Shown: piece by piece, positions 17,438 through 26,860 of the stretch | How positions within the stretch are numbered: the stretch's first letter is position 1 | Layout: each line of letters starts with the position of its first letter | Origin: Pirellulales bacterium | Lineage (GTDB): Bacteria > Planctomycetota > Planctomycetia > Pirellulales > DATAWG01 | Direction: 5' to 3' | NCBI GenBank assembly: GCA_036267355.1 | Contig: DATAWG010000008.1 | Location: 37,042-101,041 of the forward strand | Length of the DNA stretch: 64,000 bases | Position numbers and translations under genes: made by a program | Notes under the pieces: generated by a model | Database searches by the model: none | What the model saw: the letters and a program-made list of their open reading frames with translations, nothing else | Told to the model about the DNA's origin: nothing

Positions 17438-19183
17438 TTACGGTGTTTCCTGGCGTGTTTCTCGATAATCTCCGGCGACCTGGAAAATCTCCTCGACCGT
17501 GGACAGCCCGGCCCGCACCTTGCGAAATCCATCGTGCCGGAGCGTGATCATGCCTTGTTTGACGGCCAATTCGCGAATCGATTGCAACGGGGCTCGCGAG
17601 GTGACCGCATCGCGAATTTCATCGCTCAAAACCAGCAATTCGTGCACGCCGACGCGGCCGCTAAAGCCGGTGTTGCGACAATTGCGGCAACCGACCCCGC
17701 GAAAGAATTCTGGAATGTCGTAGCCCATGCGCTCGAGTGTTTTTCGCACGGTCCGGGGCGGATCGTAGGGTTGCCGGCATTTGGCGCAAGTGCGACGTAC
17801 CAGCCGCTGCGCCAACACGGCGTTCAGTGCCGCCGAAATCAAATACGGCTCGACACCCATGTTCACCAGCCGAGTGACGGCCGAGCAAGCGTCGTTGGTA
17901 TGCAGCGTGCTGAAGACCAAGTGGCCCGTGAGTGCGGCCTGGATGGCCGTCCGGGCGGTTTCTTCGTCGCGCACCTCGCCGACCATGATGATGTCGGGGT
18001 CCTGCCGCAGCAGGGTGCGGAGCACTTTTGAAAACGTCAGGCCCACCTTTTCTTGCACCTGAAACTGATTGATGAGCGGCAGGTGGAATTCAATCGGATC
18101 TTCGACGGTGCAGACGTTGTTGTCCATCGAGCTGATCGCATTCAGGGCGGCATAGAGCGTCGTCGATTTGCCGCTTCCGGTCGGGCCGGTGACGAGAATG
18201 ATTCCGTTGGGCGCTCGAATCGTTTGCTGAAATCCGGTGAGAAGGTCTTCGGCAAAGCCGAGATCTTCGAGATTCAGCGACACGCTCCGCGTATCGAGCA
18301 CCCGGATCACGGTCTTCTCGCCGCGGTTGCTCGGACAGGTGCTGACGCGCAAATCGATCTTGCGCCCTTCGAGCATCACATGCACGCGGCCGTCCTGTGG
18401 CAATCGCCGTTCGCTGATATCCATGGCCGCCATGATTTTGATACGGCTGGTGACCGCTCCGGCCAGATGGGCCGGCACCTCGAGTGATTTGTGCAATCGC
18501 CCGTCGATCCGGTTGCGCACGCGGAGACAGCGTTCGGCCGGCTCGATGTGGATGTCGCTGGCCCCTTCCTTGACGGCGGTGTAGACGATGAAATTTACGA
18601 GCCGGATAACCGGCGATTGCCCGGCGATTTCGGCAACATCGCCGATGTCCTCGATCGCTTCTTCGATCAGCGTGACGTTTGCGGCGTCGGAATCTTCGAT
18701 GATGTCGTCGATGACGAACACTTTCGAGTTCGGCAGGGACGTGAGCATCCGGCGGATGTCGCGTGGCGTCGCGGCGACGATCTGGATTTGCCGCTTCGTG
18801 AGCTTTCGCAGTTCTTCGATCAGGAATAGATTCGACGGTTCGGCGACCGCGACGGTCAGCGTGTCGCGAACCAAGAACAGCGGCAACGTCAGGTTGGCTT
18901 CGATATAGTCGCGGGCCAGCAGATCGACCACTTTCGGATCGAACAGTCGCGCTTCCAGCTTGGCATAAGGGACGCCGTATTCGGCCGCCAGGCATTCGAC
19001 GATCTGGTCTTCGCTGCAGATATTCAATTCGACGAGAATTTCGCCGAGCAGCTTATTTTCTCCGCCGGATTGGAGCTGCTTGCTAAGCGCCTGCTCGAGC
19101 GCATCGAGCGACAGATAGCCCTTGTCGAGCAGCAGATTGCCCAGTCGTTGAGGCACTTCGTTGGCGACGGACATGGCGGGCAA
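17438..19183 (-). CDS. pilB: Type II/IV pilus assembly ATPase (GspE/PilB)
   Basis: This 581-residue cytosolic hexameric ATPase powers pilus or pseudopilus extension. An N-terminal GspE-N (MshEN) domain occupies about 10-150 (LGNLLLDKGYLSLDALEQAL). The ATPase core has Walker A GPTGSGKST near 335, the Asp box (TVEDPIEF), the Walker B-like DPDIIMVGEVRDEETA and the His box (GHLVFSTLHTNDA). A tetracysteine zinc motif follows (CAKC near 465 and CRNC near 500). The length matches the family. Start codons for M1 (19183) and M4 are both possible. It follows the STAS gene by 68 bp. Confidence 0.95.
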   Translation of the reverse strand: MPAMSVANEVPQRLGNLLLDKGYLSLDALEQALSKQLQSGGENKLLGEILVELNICSEDQIVECLAAEYGVPYAKLEARLFDPKVVDLLARDYIEANLTLPLFLVRDTLTVAVAEPSNLFLIEELRKLTKRQIQIVAATPRDIRRMLTSLPNSKVFVIDDIIEDSDAANVTLIEEAIEDIGDVAEIAGQSPVIRLVNFIVYTAVKEGASDIHIEPAERCLRVRNRIDGRLHKSLEVPAHLAGAVTSRIKIMAAMDISERRLPQDGRVHVMLEGRKIDLRVSTCPSNRGEKTVIRVLDTRSVSLNLEDLGFAEDLLTGFQQTIRAPNGIILVTGPTGSGKSTTLYAALNAISSMDNNVCTVEDPIEFHLPLINQFQVQEKVGLTFSKVLRTLLRQDPDIIMVGEVRDEETARTAIQAALTGHLVFSTLHTNDACSAVTRLVNMGVEPYLISAALNAVLAQRLVRRTCAKCRQPYDPPRTVRKTLERMGYDIPEFFRGVGCRNCRNTGFSGRVGVHELLVLSDEIRDAVTSRAPLQSIRELAVKQGMITLRHDGFRKVRAGLSTVEEIFQVAGDYRETRQETP

Positions 19184-19251
19184 GGGTGAGAGTGAGGGGG
19201 CAGTGGCTTCTGCTTCGTCCTGTAGCCGGTAGCGTGCAGCCTTCCGTCTTT

Positions 19252-19578
19252 TCAGCGGAAGCTCTTTACGGCGTCGACGACGCTTTCGAACACTTCGAGT
19301 TGTTGGTCGAGGCGAGTTAGTTCCAGGATCTTTCGGTTGATCGGGTTTGCCGTGGCGATTTTCAAATCGCCTTGGGCGATCCGCAGTCGCTCTTGCAGAT
19401 CGACCAGGGCGGTCAGGCCCGCGCTATCGAGCAGTTCGCTGCCGTCGAGATCGAGCACAACCGCCACTTGCGACAAGCCGGCGAGAAACGCGTGGAATGG
19501 CCCGATCTGTTCGCTGCCCAATTCTTCCGGTGTATGAACGACCGCGACGTTGCCGAAGATTTCCGTGGGAAGGTTCAT
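19252..19578 (-). CDS. STAS-domain protein (anti-sigma-antagonist-like)
   Basis: This 108-residue single STAS domain resembles SpoIIAA/RsbV. The core (AVVLDLDGSELLDSAGLTALVDLQERL) puts the usually phosphorylated serine at residue 52. Such proteins switch partners by serine phosphorylation, or act as docking modules. Its ATG overlaps the response regulator stop by 4 bp (ATGA), so the two are translationally coupled. It sits between a response regulator and the pilus ATPase, so control of assembly is plausible. No Ser kinase (RsbW type) or PP2C phosphatase is encoded nearby. Confidence 0.88.
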   Translation of the reverse strand: MNLPTEIFGNVAVVHTPEELGSEQIGPFHAFLAGLSQVAVVLDLDGSELLDSAGLTALVDLQERLRIAQGDLKIATANPINRKILELTRLDQQLEVFESVVDAVKSFR

Positions 19579-20021
19579 CGCGGCGGCCTGATCGGTTGGA
19601 GTTTCTCGACGGGCATCGCGGCGATCGCCGGCAGCGCGCCATACGTCCCTTCATCTCCCAACACCCGCTGCACGGTTTGCAGCAGTTCGCGCGGGCTAAA
19701 GGGTTTGGCGATCACCGCGATCACGCCACAATCGGCAACGGCCTGAGCCAAAAGCAGTTCGAATCCCTTGGCGGTGAGCATCAGAATCGGCAGATGCGCG
19801 GTCGGCGGATTGCCGCGCACCTTGCGGCACAATCCAAAACCGTCCAAGCGCGGCATCTGAAAGTCGGTAATAAGCAGATTGGGACAGCGGCGCTCGAGCT
19901 CTTGCCAGCCTTCCAAGCCGTCGTGGGCGCAGCGCACGTCGTAGCCGGCCCGGCTCAATTTGAACTCGGCCGCCCGCAGGATTGCGATATCGTCGTCGCA
20001 AAGCAAAATCGAGTGAGGCAT
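19575..20021 (-). CDS. Response regulator, receiver domain only
   Basis: This 148-residue protein consists of one receiver (CheY-like) domain without an output domain. The acidic pocket is DDD at 9-11, the phospho-acceptor is Asp53 (LLITDFQMPRLDG), and the conserved lysine is in VIAKPFSP. It probably takes phosphate from the histidine kinase encoded 99 bp upstream and acts through protein contact, perhaps with the coupled STAS protein or the ATPase. A degenerate tail of about 25 residues follows the domain. Confidence 0.92.
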   Translation of the reverse strand: MPHSILLCDDDIAILRAAEFKLSRAGYDVRCAHDGLEGWQELERRCPNLLITDFQMPRLDGFGLCRKVRGNPPTAHLPILMLTAKGFELLLAQAVADCGVIAVIAKPFSPRELLQTVQRVLGDEGTYGALPAIAAMPVEKLQPIRPPR

Positions 20022-20062
20022 CGTGGATTACCCGGTTTACAGCCTTCGTCAGCCGCCGCGGG

Positions 20063-20082
20063 TCAGGCTTTCCCGCCTGACG
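20063..20082. repeat. Palindromic repeat related to gtcaggctggaaagcctgac
   Basis: GTCAGGCTTTCCCGCCTGAC lies in the gap between the histidine kinase and response regulator genes. Related palindromes are at 23203-23222 and 39784-39803. It has hairpin potential within a polycistronic message. Confidence 0.6.
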
Positions 20083-20120
20083 GCAATTACGTTCGATCCG
20101 CTTCTTTCCAAACCCTTCGT

Positions 20121-21620
20121 TCATGAAACCAACTGTGCCGCCGTAGGCAGCGACACGGTAAACACGCTTCCCTTGCCGGGCGAACTCTCGACGGTGAGCC
20201 GGCCGCCGTGCACGTCTTCGACAATGTGCTTTGCCAGCGGCAAACCGAGTCCGGTTCCGCTTGCCATGTGCCGGTCCTTATGCACACGGTAGAACCGCTC
20301 GAACACCTTCAGTTTGTCCTCTTCGTCGAGGCCGACGCCGGTGTCGTCGACGTCGAATTGCGCCTCGTCGTCGGCCGCGCGGCTGCGAAGCGTCACGCGT
20401 CCGCCTTCGGGCGTGTACTTGATGGCGTTCGAGAGCAAATTGATCGCCACCTGCATCATCAAATCGCGATCCGCGAGCACGCCCAAATACATCGGCGTGA
20501 ATTCAGCGCAGAGCTCGATTCGCTTCGCGGCCGCAGATGGGCGAACGATGTCGAGCGTGGCCGACAGCAATTCGTTCAGCGAAATCGCATTCTTGGAAAC
20601 GCTCATCATGCCGGCCTCGATGCGGGCGATATTCAGCAGGTTGTCGATCAAGCGTTGCAGCCGATCGGCTTGGGCGCCGATGACGTTCAAGAATTCTTCG
20701 CGTGTTTTCGCATCGTCGGCCTCGCCGTCGGCAAGCAGTTCGACGTATGCCTTGATACCCGCCAGTGGAGATTTCATCTCGTGGCTCACCGCGGAGACGA
20801 ATTCGGCATAGCGCATCTGTCCGGCTTTCAATTCGCTTGCATCGCGCAATACGGCGAAGGCTCCCGCGGCTTTGCCGTTGCCGTTCGGAGCTTTGCCCGG
20901 GGAATCGCCTTCGCAGGGCGCGAAGCTCGAGCAGGCGGCGGTAAACCATTTGGAATTTCCGGCGTCGTCGATCAATTCGATTTCGCTGCGCCGATTGGCA
21001 GCTTTGCGACGCCTTGTTTCGACGAGTAATTCGACCAGTTTTGCGCAGTGCAGCACTTGCCCGACCGGTTGACCGATGTCAGCCTTTTCATCGATTTCGA
21101 ACAACGATCGAGCTACTGGGTTCACCAGGACCAGTTCGTCGAAGCCGTTGACCGCCAAAACCGGTTCGGCCAGGCCTGCCAGGATGGATTCGATCTGCTC
21201 CTGGCGGCCTGCGCCGCGCCGCAAGCGAACTTCCAGCGCCGCCCGGGATTCCTCGGCGTGCTCCAGCTTCGAGCAGTTTTGCGCGAACCGCTCGCAGAAA
21301 TCGTGAGCCGTTGCGAACCAAGGATTGCCGGGCAGGACGGGAAGTGGATCTTTTCCGCTGGCCATGCGGTTCAGTTGCTCGGCGTCGGCGCGCAATAGCA
21401 TTTCGAAAAAGCGCTGGGCCTGCTGCTGCCGCGCCGCGAGGAGCCGCGTCCAGAGCATGATCGCGCCGGCGGCGAGCAGAAACAGAAAACCCAGGGCCAG
21501 ATAATGCGGCCCCCGCGCGGCGTCGAGACTCACGAATAGCCCCGCGCTCCAATCGGCAAGCCATACGAGCGCGCACGTCGCGGCGGCGATCAACAGAGTA
21601 TGGGCTTTGCTGTCTTTCAT
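20121..21620 (-). CDS. Membrane sensor histidine kinase
   Basis: The protein has 499 residues. Two transmembrane helices occupy about 8-28 and 42-60 with a very short loop between, so the sensed signal is probably membrane-linked or cytosolic. A PAS-like region follows at about 145-260 (ESILAGLAEPVLAVNGFDELVLVNPVARSLFEI). The HisKA H-box is FVSAVSHEMKSPLAG (His near 282). The HATPase_c domain has the N box NLLSNAIKYTPEGG, the G1 box DDTGVGLDE and the G2 box GTGLGLPLAKHIV. The layout resembles PhoR/WalK. Its likely partner is the receiver protein encoded next. Confidence 0.94.
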   Translation of the reverse strand: MKDSKAHTLLIAAATCALVWLADWSAGLFVSLDAARGPHYLALGFLFLLAAGAIMLWTRLLAARQQQAQRFFEMLLRADAEQLNRMASGKDPLPVLPGNPWFATAHDFCERFAQNCSKLEHAEESRAALEVRLRRGAGRQEQIESILAGLAEPVLAVNGFDELVLVNPVARSLFEIDEKADIGQPVGQVLHCAKLVELLVETRRRKAANRRSEIELIDDAGNSKWFTAACSSFAPCEGDSPGKAPNGNGKAAGAFAVLRDASELKAGQMRYAEFVSAVSHEMKSPLAGIKAYVELLADGEADDAKTREEFLNVIGAQADRLQRLIDNLLNIARIEAGMMSVSKNAISLNELLSATLDIVRPSAAAKRIELCAEFTPMYLGVLADRDLMMQVAINLLSNAIKYTPEGGRVTLRSRAADDEAQFDVDDTGVGLDEEDKLKVFERFYRVHKDRHMASGTGLGLPLAKHIVEDVHGGRLTVESSPGKGSVFTVSLPTAAQLVS

Positions 21621-21778
21621 AGTCCGACGCTGCTTCGAAGACGACGGGGGAGCAGCAGCACGTAGCCGTCCGCAGAATGCCGCGGCCCAAGATGGCTGCG
21701 AGATGCTGTCCCCATTTGCGGTTCGGATGCCGAACGCGCAATGCGGGTTCGGCTTCGCAGGGGGACAAAAACGCCGAA

Positions 21779-23134
21779 TCAGTCGCGGATTTCGGCGAAT
21801 CGTGGATCGAGTCGGGCCGCCTCGGCAAATTGCCTTTTGGCGGCCTCGGCCTGTCCGAGCCGAGCCAGCGTTGAGCCCATCAAAAAATAGGCCAAGGCAT
21901 CGGACTTGTCCAACGAAAGTGCTTGTGCGATCGCTACTTGTGCCGCTGGAAAATCGCCGGCCCGATATTCGGCCGCCCCAAGCACCCGATAGAGAGAAGC
22001 GGCTTTTGGGTGCCCTGCGAGCGTGGCTTTGGCAACCTCGATTGCATTTTGCGGATGGTTTTCGCGCAGCGCTTCCGTCGCATGCGAAACCGCCCGCTTC
22101 ACTTCCGGAGAATCGTCAGAATCGGATGCCTGCGGCGCGGTAGCCGAAGCTTGCACGACACGATCCGCCGCGTCGGTTTCGTCGGCAGGATTGGCATTGC
22201 CGGTTCGATTGGCCGCGAAGCGCGAAGCGGTTCGATCGGTAGATTCGAAATCTTCAGGCCGGATGGTCGCCAAGGAGAGCGAACTCGGCGGGGCATTGCC
22301 CGGCGACCCGGTTCCGGCGGAAGCCGGCAATGGCGGGGCCATTTCGGCCGGAGCTGGATCAGCCGGCATTGCATCCGATGGGATCGCGTCGGGTTGCCGA
22401 TTTGCATCGGCCCCCGGCGGAATCGAGGCATCGAGCGCCGCATGGTAGCAGGCCGCGTATTGGTCGTTTTTGCTATCCAGGCGTGTTGCTTGCTCGTATT
22501 GCGCGATCGCCGGCCCCGTTTCGCCGAGAGCGTCGAGCGCCAAACCCATCACATGATGGGCCTCGGCATTCTCGGGCTCGAGCACCAACACTTGCCGGGC
22601 CTGCTCCATCGCCGTCTTCGCGCTTCCCGCCGAAAGCTCCACGTCGGCGAGCAGCAATCTTGCCGGGCAGTGATTCGGAGACCGGTTGAGCAACTGCTGG
22701 AGCGCTTCCCGGCAACCGGCCGCATCATCCTCGCGCCAGCGATTGAGCGCCGCCTGATACTGGGCTTCATCGCGCCGTCGATCGAAATCGGCGGCAACCT
22801 CGCGCAATCGTTGTTCTCGCGTGTCGCTAACGCCGGCCGTCGGGCTCTTTTGATTCGCTGCTTTGGCGGCCGGCTTATTCGGTGAAAGGTCTGAAGCCGT
22901 ACCGCCGGCAGGTTCGATCGGGCCATCGGCGGCCTCGATCACCGATTTATCGGCCGGCGCCGCCGGGTCGCCGGAGTCCAGCGTGGAGCCGGCCGCCGGC
23001 CGATCGTAGGCAAGACTTGCCGGCTTTGTTTCGTGCACGGTGGTGCAGCCCGCGAGCGCGACTAGGCAAACGACCGTGACGCATCGCATCCGGCGTGCGC
23101 GGCAGCGACTTGAATTTGCGATGAGCTTGCTCAT
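21779..23134 (-). CDS. TPR-repeat lipoprotein
   Basis: The protein has 451 residues. The N-terminal signal ends in a lipobox (VALAGC, Cys about 30), so it is probably a lipoprotein. TPR repeats occur at about 120-240 (LLLADVELSAGSAKTAMEQARQVLVLEPENAEAHHVMGLALDALGE) and 350-450 (LYRVLGAAEYRAGDFPAAQVAIAQALSLDKSDALAYFLMGSTLARLGQ). A low-complexity Pro/Ala/Asp-rich linker lies between them. Its place directly after the secretin gene suggests a pilotin/PilF-like role in secretin assembly, inferred from position and domain type. The gap to the kinase gene is 158 bp. Confidence 0.85.
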   Translation of the reverse strand: MSKLIANSSRCRARRMRCVTVVCLVALAGCTTVHETKPASLAYDRPAAGSTLDSGDPAAPADKSVIEAADGPIEPAGGTASDLSPNKPAAKAANQKSPTAGVSDTREQRLREVAADFDRRRDEAQYQAALNRWREDDAAGCREALQQLLNRSPNHCPARLLLADVELSAGSAKTAMEQARQVLVLEPENAEAHHVMGLALDALGETGPAIAQYEQATRLDSKNDQYAACYHAALDASIPPGADANRQPDAIPSDAMPADPAPAEMAPPLPASAGTGSPGNAPPSSLSLATIRPEDFESTDRTASRFAANRTGNANPADETDAADRVVQASATAPQASDSDDSPEVKRAVSHATEALRENHPQNAIEVAKATLAGHPKAASLYRVLGAAEYRAGDFPAAQVAIAQALSLDKSDALAYFLMGSTLARLGQAEAAKRQFAEAARLDPRFAEIRD

Positions 23135-23202
23135 GCCGATACCGACTGGCGGTTGATTGCGGCGAAACCTGTGGTGGAGTTCACGGCGGCTCGCGGGCGC
23201 AG

Positions 23203-23222
23203 TCAGGCTGGAAAGCCTGACC
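23203..23222. repeat. Palindrome GTCAGGCTGGAAAGCCTGAC
   Basis: This palindrome lies in the 93-bp gap between the secretin and TPR lipoprotein genes. The same sequence occurs at 39784-39803 inside the uvrA coding region, where it is translated as part of GGQAFQPDS. Confidence 0.75.
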
Positions 23223-23227
23223 TACGG

Positions 23228-25876
23228 TTATTCGAATTGATAGGGTCGTTGGATCGTGGTGCTGCTGCCGGGCTGGCCGGGATCGAGCGGATGCATCGGC
23301 GCCGGCGGAGGCGGCACGGCGCCGTCGGGCGGCGCGGCTGCCGTGCCCTCGGGCGGTGGATGATCGAGTTCGTTGAGCATCCAGCCGGGGAGGTTTTGTC
23401 CCTCGGGTTGGGCGACCATCGTCGCCGCCGGGGCCGTGACGGTGGGGAATTTCACTTCGGTGTGTGCTCCGAAATGATTGCCGGTGACGATGTCGGTTCG
23501 CAGATCGATGGCCGCCCGATTGAGCGGATCAAAATGGATCGAAAGATCGATGAATCGCAGGGCCCGTGGTTGGTCGCCGCCGGCAAAGGCCTCTTGTGCG
23601 AGCCGATAATATTTGCGGCCTAAATGGCGCTTGCCGATCGGGCTCATCTGGTCGGCATAAACGGCCTCGCGGCGATGGAACTCGGTAGCGCCGCGAGCAC
23701 CCTCGGCGCCGGCTTCGCAATCGTAGACGATGTGCGGCGTGATCAGCACCAGGATCTCGTTGCGCTGCGTCGTCTCCTGCTTCTGGCGAAACAAGAAACC
23801 GACGCCGGGTAGATTGCCCAACAGCGGGATTTGCGTGGTGTTCGTCGTCAGATCTTCGCGGATCAAGCCGCCAATGACGACCGTTGCGCCGTCGCGAACC
23901 ATGACGTTTGTGGTGACCTGCGTGAGGTCTTTATTGGGGAGCGTGAAGCCGCCTTGCGTGATCACTTGGCCGGTGGAAAGTTCCGGATGCACTTCCATCC
24001 GCACCAAACCGTCGGACGAAATGAACGGCCGAATGCGCAACTGGGTGCCGACTTCCAGGAAATTGACGTTCTGCGCGGTGCTTGTTTCAGTGACCGTCGA
24101 ACTGATGTAGCCCAATTGCGAACCGATGAGAATCTCGGCCCGCTGCTTGTCGAGACAGACGACGCGCGGCGTGGCGATGACGTGGGTGTCGCCGACCGTT
24201 TCCACGGCGCTCAAAAACGCGCCGAGCGTGGTGTCGAGGAATCCGAAGGTCAGTCCGCCGCTGCTGAAATTCACGTCGGACGTGCTTGTCGGTGGGCTGC
24301 CGCTTGCCAGCGCGATATGGCTGTTTTGGCGGAGCAATTGGAAATTCACACCGAATTGATCGCTATCGTCGAGCGCGACGCTAAGGATCATCGCCTCGAT
24401 CGCCACCTGCAGAGGCCGCTTGTCGATCTCCGCGACCACCTGATCGATCTGCGCGAGCACTGCTTCATAATCGCGGACTAAAACGGCATCGCCGCCGGCA
24501 AAGCTGTTGCCGCCGGCTTTGGTCGAATCGGCCGCGATCCCGGTCTCCGAAGGAGTGGTGACGCTGATTGCTCCGACCCCCTGGGTGAGCAGCGGGGTGA
24601 TCAGCGCTTGCAGATCGGCCGCGCGAACGTAATTCGTGCGATAAATGCGGGTGCCGATTTTATCAAGCGATTGTTCGAGGCTTTCGAAATCGTGCGACGT
24701 GCCGACATAGATGAATTTGCCGTGCCGTCGGGTTACATAGCCGGTCGATTTCAGGATCGCGGCGAGCGCGGAATCCAAGTCGACATCGTGCAGCGATGCG
24801 GTGACTTTCCCCTTCACGCTGTTGCTCGGCAAAATATTGATTTGACCCTGCCGGCTGATCATTTCGAGCACATCGCGAATGTCGGCATCTTGGATATCGA
24901 GCGCAAAATGCTCGTCTCCTTCGCCGACGCGCGTGATCTTTGCGCGGGTCTTGGACGGCCTTTCGGCCGTCGCGCTTGCAGTGGGCGATGGCTTGGCGAC
25001 TGGCTCGGCGCTCGGCTCGTGCGCCGTGCTTTCCAGCATCTTGCGCAGTTCATCCATGCCTTCGTGGACTTGTTGCTTCGCTGCCGAACTATTCGGGGCC
25101 GGCGATTGTGGCGGCGATTGAGCAGGCGTGGGCACGACCGGCATCGGCGCCGGCGCAGTCGGGGCCGTGGAATCAGTTACCGAATCCGGCGCATCACCCA
25201 CCTGCAAGGCGACGATCGAACTATCTGGCGATTTCATCACCGACGAAAGCGGCTGGGGAGCAATCGGCGGCGGTAGCAAGGCAGGAGCGGGTAAGTCGGG
25301 CATGCTAACGATCGCAGTTGCGAATGGTTGATGCGCACTCGATGCCGTTGCGGTTCGAACAGTTGTCGTTGCAACCGCGAAAATGGCATTCTCCGCAACG
25401 GCCGGCCGAAGCATGTTGACGAACTTATTCCGCGGTTGCGGCGAATCGGCATCCGGCGCAACCGCCATCGTCGCGGAAACCTGCCGAACGTTGGCCGGCG
25501 GAGTGCGAGGCGCGAAAAGCGGCGCCGTAGGAGTGGCTGCAGCGCCGGTTGCGAGAGTGCCGGAACTCGGAGCCAACATCGCAGTCGGCACGGGAACCTG
25601 CACCGGATCCTTCACGGCAGTCGCATTGCGTTTTGCCAGCAGCACGTGCAAATCCGAACTACGCGGTGGCATGACAAACCAGTTTGGCGGTGAGGCCGGC
25701 TCGGATAAATCTTCCGTGGGATAGCGAATCTCGAGCGGGGCCGTTGCGACGGGGTCGGCAGACATGACTGCCGATTTCGGCTTTGCCGGCAGGGCGACAA
25801 GCGCGACGCAAATTGCCGCGCCAGCGCCGATCGCGGCGAAAAGAATTACTAGCGTGATTCGCGGCAAACTGCCCAT
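23228..25876 (-). CDS. Secretin (GspD/PilQ family)
   Basis: The protein has 882 residues from the ATG at 25876 (MGSLPRITLVILFAAIGAG). An N-terminal membrane/signal segment is followed by a Pro/Ala-rich region of about 290 residues. An STN/N0-like domain follows (FALDIQDADIRDVLEMISRQGQINILPSNSVKGKVTASL), then N1-like repeats. The secretin core ends in PLLGNLPGVGFLFRQKQETTQRNEILVLITPHIV. A tail of about 140 residues follows. It should form the outer-membrane channel. The long N-terminal insert and C-terminal tail are unusual next to E. coli GspD or PilQ. The start gives the signal segment near the N-terminus; the frame is open 10 codons further. Confidence 0.93.
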   Translation of the reverse strand: MGSLPRITLVILFAAIGAGAAICVALVALPAKPKSAVMSADPVATAPLEIRYPTEDLSEPASPPNWFVMPPRSSDLHVLLAKRNATAVKDPVQVPVPTAMLAPSSGTLATGAAATPTAPLFAPRTPPANVRQVSATMAVAPDADSPQPRNKFVNMLRPAVAENAIFAVATTTVRTATASSAHQPFATAIVSMPDLPAPALLPPPIAPQPLSSVMKSPDSSIVALQVGDAPDSVTDSTAPTAPAPMPVVPTPAQSPPQSPAPNSSAAKQQVHEGMDELRKMLESTAHEPSAEPVAKPSPTASATAERPSKTRAKITRVGEGDEHFALDIQDADIRDVLEMISRQGQINILPSNSVKGKVTASLHDVDLDSALAAILKSTGYVTRRHGKFIYVGTSHDFESLEQSLDKIGTRIYRTNYVRAADLQALITPLLTQGVGAISVTTPSETGIAADSTKAGGNSFAGGDAVLVRDYEAVLAQIDQVVAEIDKRPLQVAIEAMILSVALDDSDQFGVNFQLLRQNSHIALASGSPPTSTSDVNFSSGGLTFGFLDTTLGAFLSAVETVGDTHVIATPRVVCLDKQRAEILIGSQLGYISSTVTETSTAQNVNFLEVGTQLRIRPFISSDGLVRMEVHPELSTGQVITQGGFTLPNKDLTQVTTNVMVRDGATVVIGGLIREDLTTNTTQIPLLGNLPGVGFLFRQKQETTQRNEILVLITPHIVYDCEAGAEGARGATEFHRREAVYADQMSPIGKRHLGRKYYRLAQEAFAGGDQPRALRFIDLSIHFDPLNRAAIDLRTDIVTGNHFGAHTEVKFPTVTAPAATMVAQPEGQNLPGWMLNELDHPPPEGTAAAPPDGAVPPPPAPMHPLDPGQPGSSTTIQRPYQFE

Positions 25877-26014
25877 AACGCCTTCCGTGACGATGTTCCG
25901 CAACAATGTTCGACCGCTACGGTCGCGCGGCCGCTATCCGTTGGCTCAAGCGAGATCGCCTTGGCACGGACGATTCCTACGGTGCATTAATTTTGGTGAA
26001 CTTGTTGGGAGAAT

Positions 26015-26788
26015 TCAGTTGCCTACCGCGGCGGCTTTGCCGCGCGACGCGGCGCCGCGTGTGTGCACGTGTATGGTATTTTCGGCATGCGGAATTGCAG
26101 CGTTGCTGGCCACGGGTTCGTCCTGTCCGGCTCGCTGGCTTACTTTGATTTCCAAATTGTATTGCTTACCGTGCCGCTGGAGCACAACTTGCCGCGGATA
26201 AATTTCGGCCACGCGAAAACCGTCGCTGCTGCTTGGCGCCGGCACCATGTCGCCCTCCCAATACGGCTCTCCGCCGATCAGTGCCATCCGCGGGCCGCTG
26301 CCGACGAGTGTGCTGTTCAGCACAAGTCCCGCATCCGCCGGGAGCAAGTCGGGAGGCGGAGCCCGCTTTTTCACTTGGTGTTGCTTTTGCTGTTGCTCGT
26401 GCTGTTGCATGGTTTTTTCTGCCGCGAGGGCGGCCGCCGATGGGCCGAACGGGTCGCGCCAGCCGCTGAGCTGCACATTGGGCCGCATCCGCCGGTCTTG
26501 CTCGATCGTTTGATCCAAATCTTGCCAATTTGCACTCGAAGCTGTCGCGAGCGTCGCGCTGCTGGCAGCGAGTTCCTTCGCACCGTTGTCGGGCGTTGCA
26601 TTCGGCGGGGCCCCGGCCGCCGCGGCCTTGCCCGACGGCGCCGCAGGGGGCGAACACCAATGCACCACCAGTGGAACCCAAAACCATATTGCCACCACCA
26701 AGACAATCGCCAGCGCGCCGGCCTTTGCAGGGTTGGCCGCTGCTTCGCGCCGCATTCTGCGAACTAGTGGACTATTCACCGGAACCAC
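26015..26788 (-). CDS. PilP/GspC-like inner-membrane assembly protein
   Basis: The protein has 257 residues. A cytoplasmic start is followed by one transmembrane helix (AGALAIVLVVAIWFWVPLVVHW, about 23-45), a disordered stretch with a Gln/Lys-rich segment (MQQHEQQQKQHQVKKRAPP), and a small beta domain (LVLNSTLVGSGPRMALIGGEPYWEGDMV.....FRVAEIYPRQVVLQRHGKQYNLEI). This 'storing a value, setting it against the mature form' beta domain is typical of the PilP/GspC homology region, which links inner-membrane assembly proteins to the secretin. Identity rests on topology, domain style and position between PilO-like and secretin genes. Confidence 0.65.
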   Translation of the reverse strand: MVPVNSPLVRRMRREAAANPAKAGALAIVLVVAIWFWVPLVVHWCSPPAAPSGKAAAAGAPPNATPDNGAKELAASSATLATASSANWQDLDQTIEQDRRMRPNVQLSGWRDPFGPSAAALAAEKTMQQHEQQQKQHQVKKRAPPPDLLPADAGLVLNSTLVGSGPRMALIGGEPYWEGDMVPAPSSSDGFRVAEIYPRQVVLQRHGKQYNLEIKVSQRAGQDEPVASNAAIPHAENTIHVHTRGAASRGKAAAVGN

Positions 26789-26860
26789 CTATCCCGGAGC
26801 GCGAAAAACCAGACGCTCTGGCCTCGAGCCCGTGTAATATCGGTAATACTCGCCGCTTAC

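Noticed and set aside
16538-18031. Open frame of about 500 codons on the plus strand
   Set aside because: It is antisense to the PilB and PilC genes, His/Arg/Asp-rich and without recognisable motifs.
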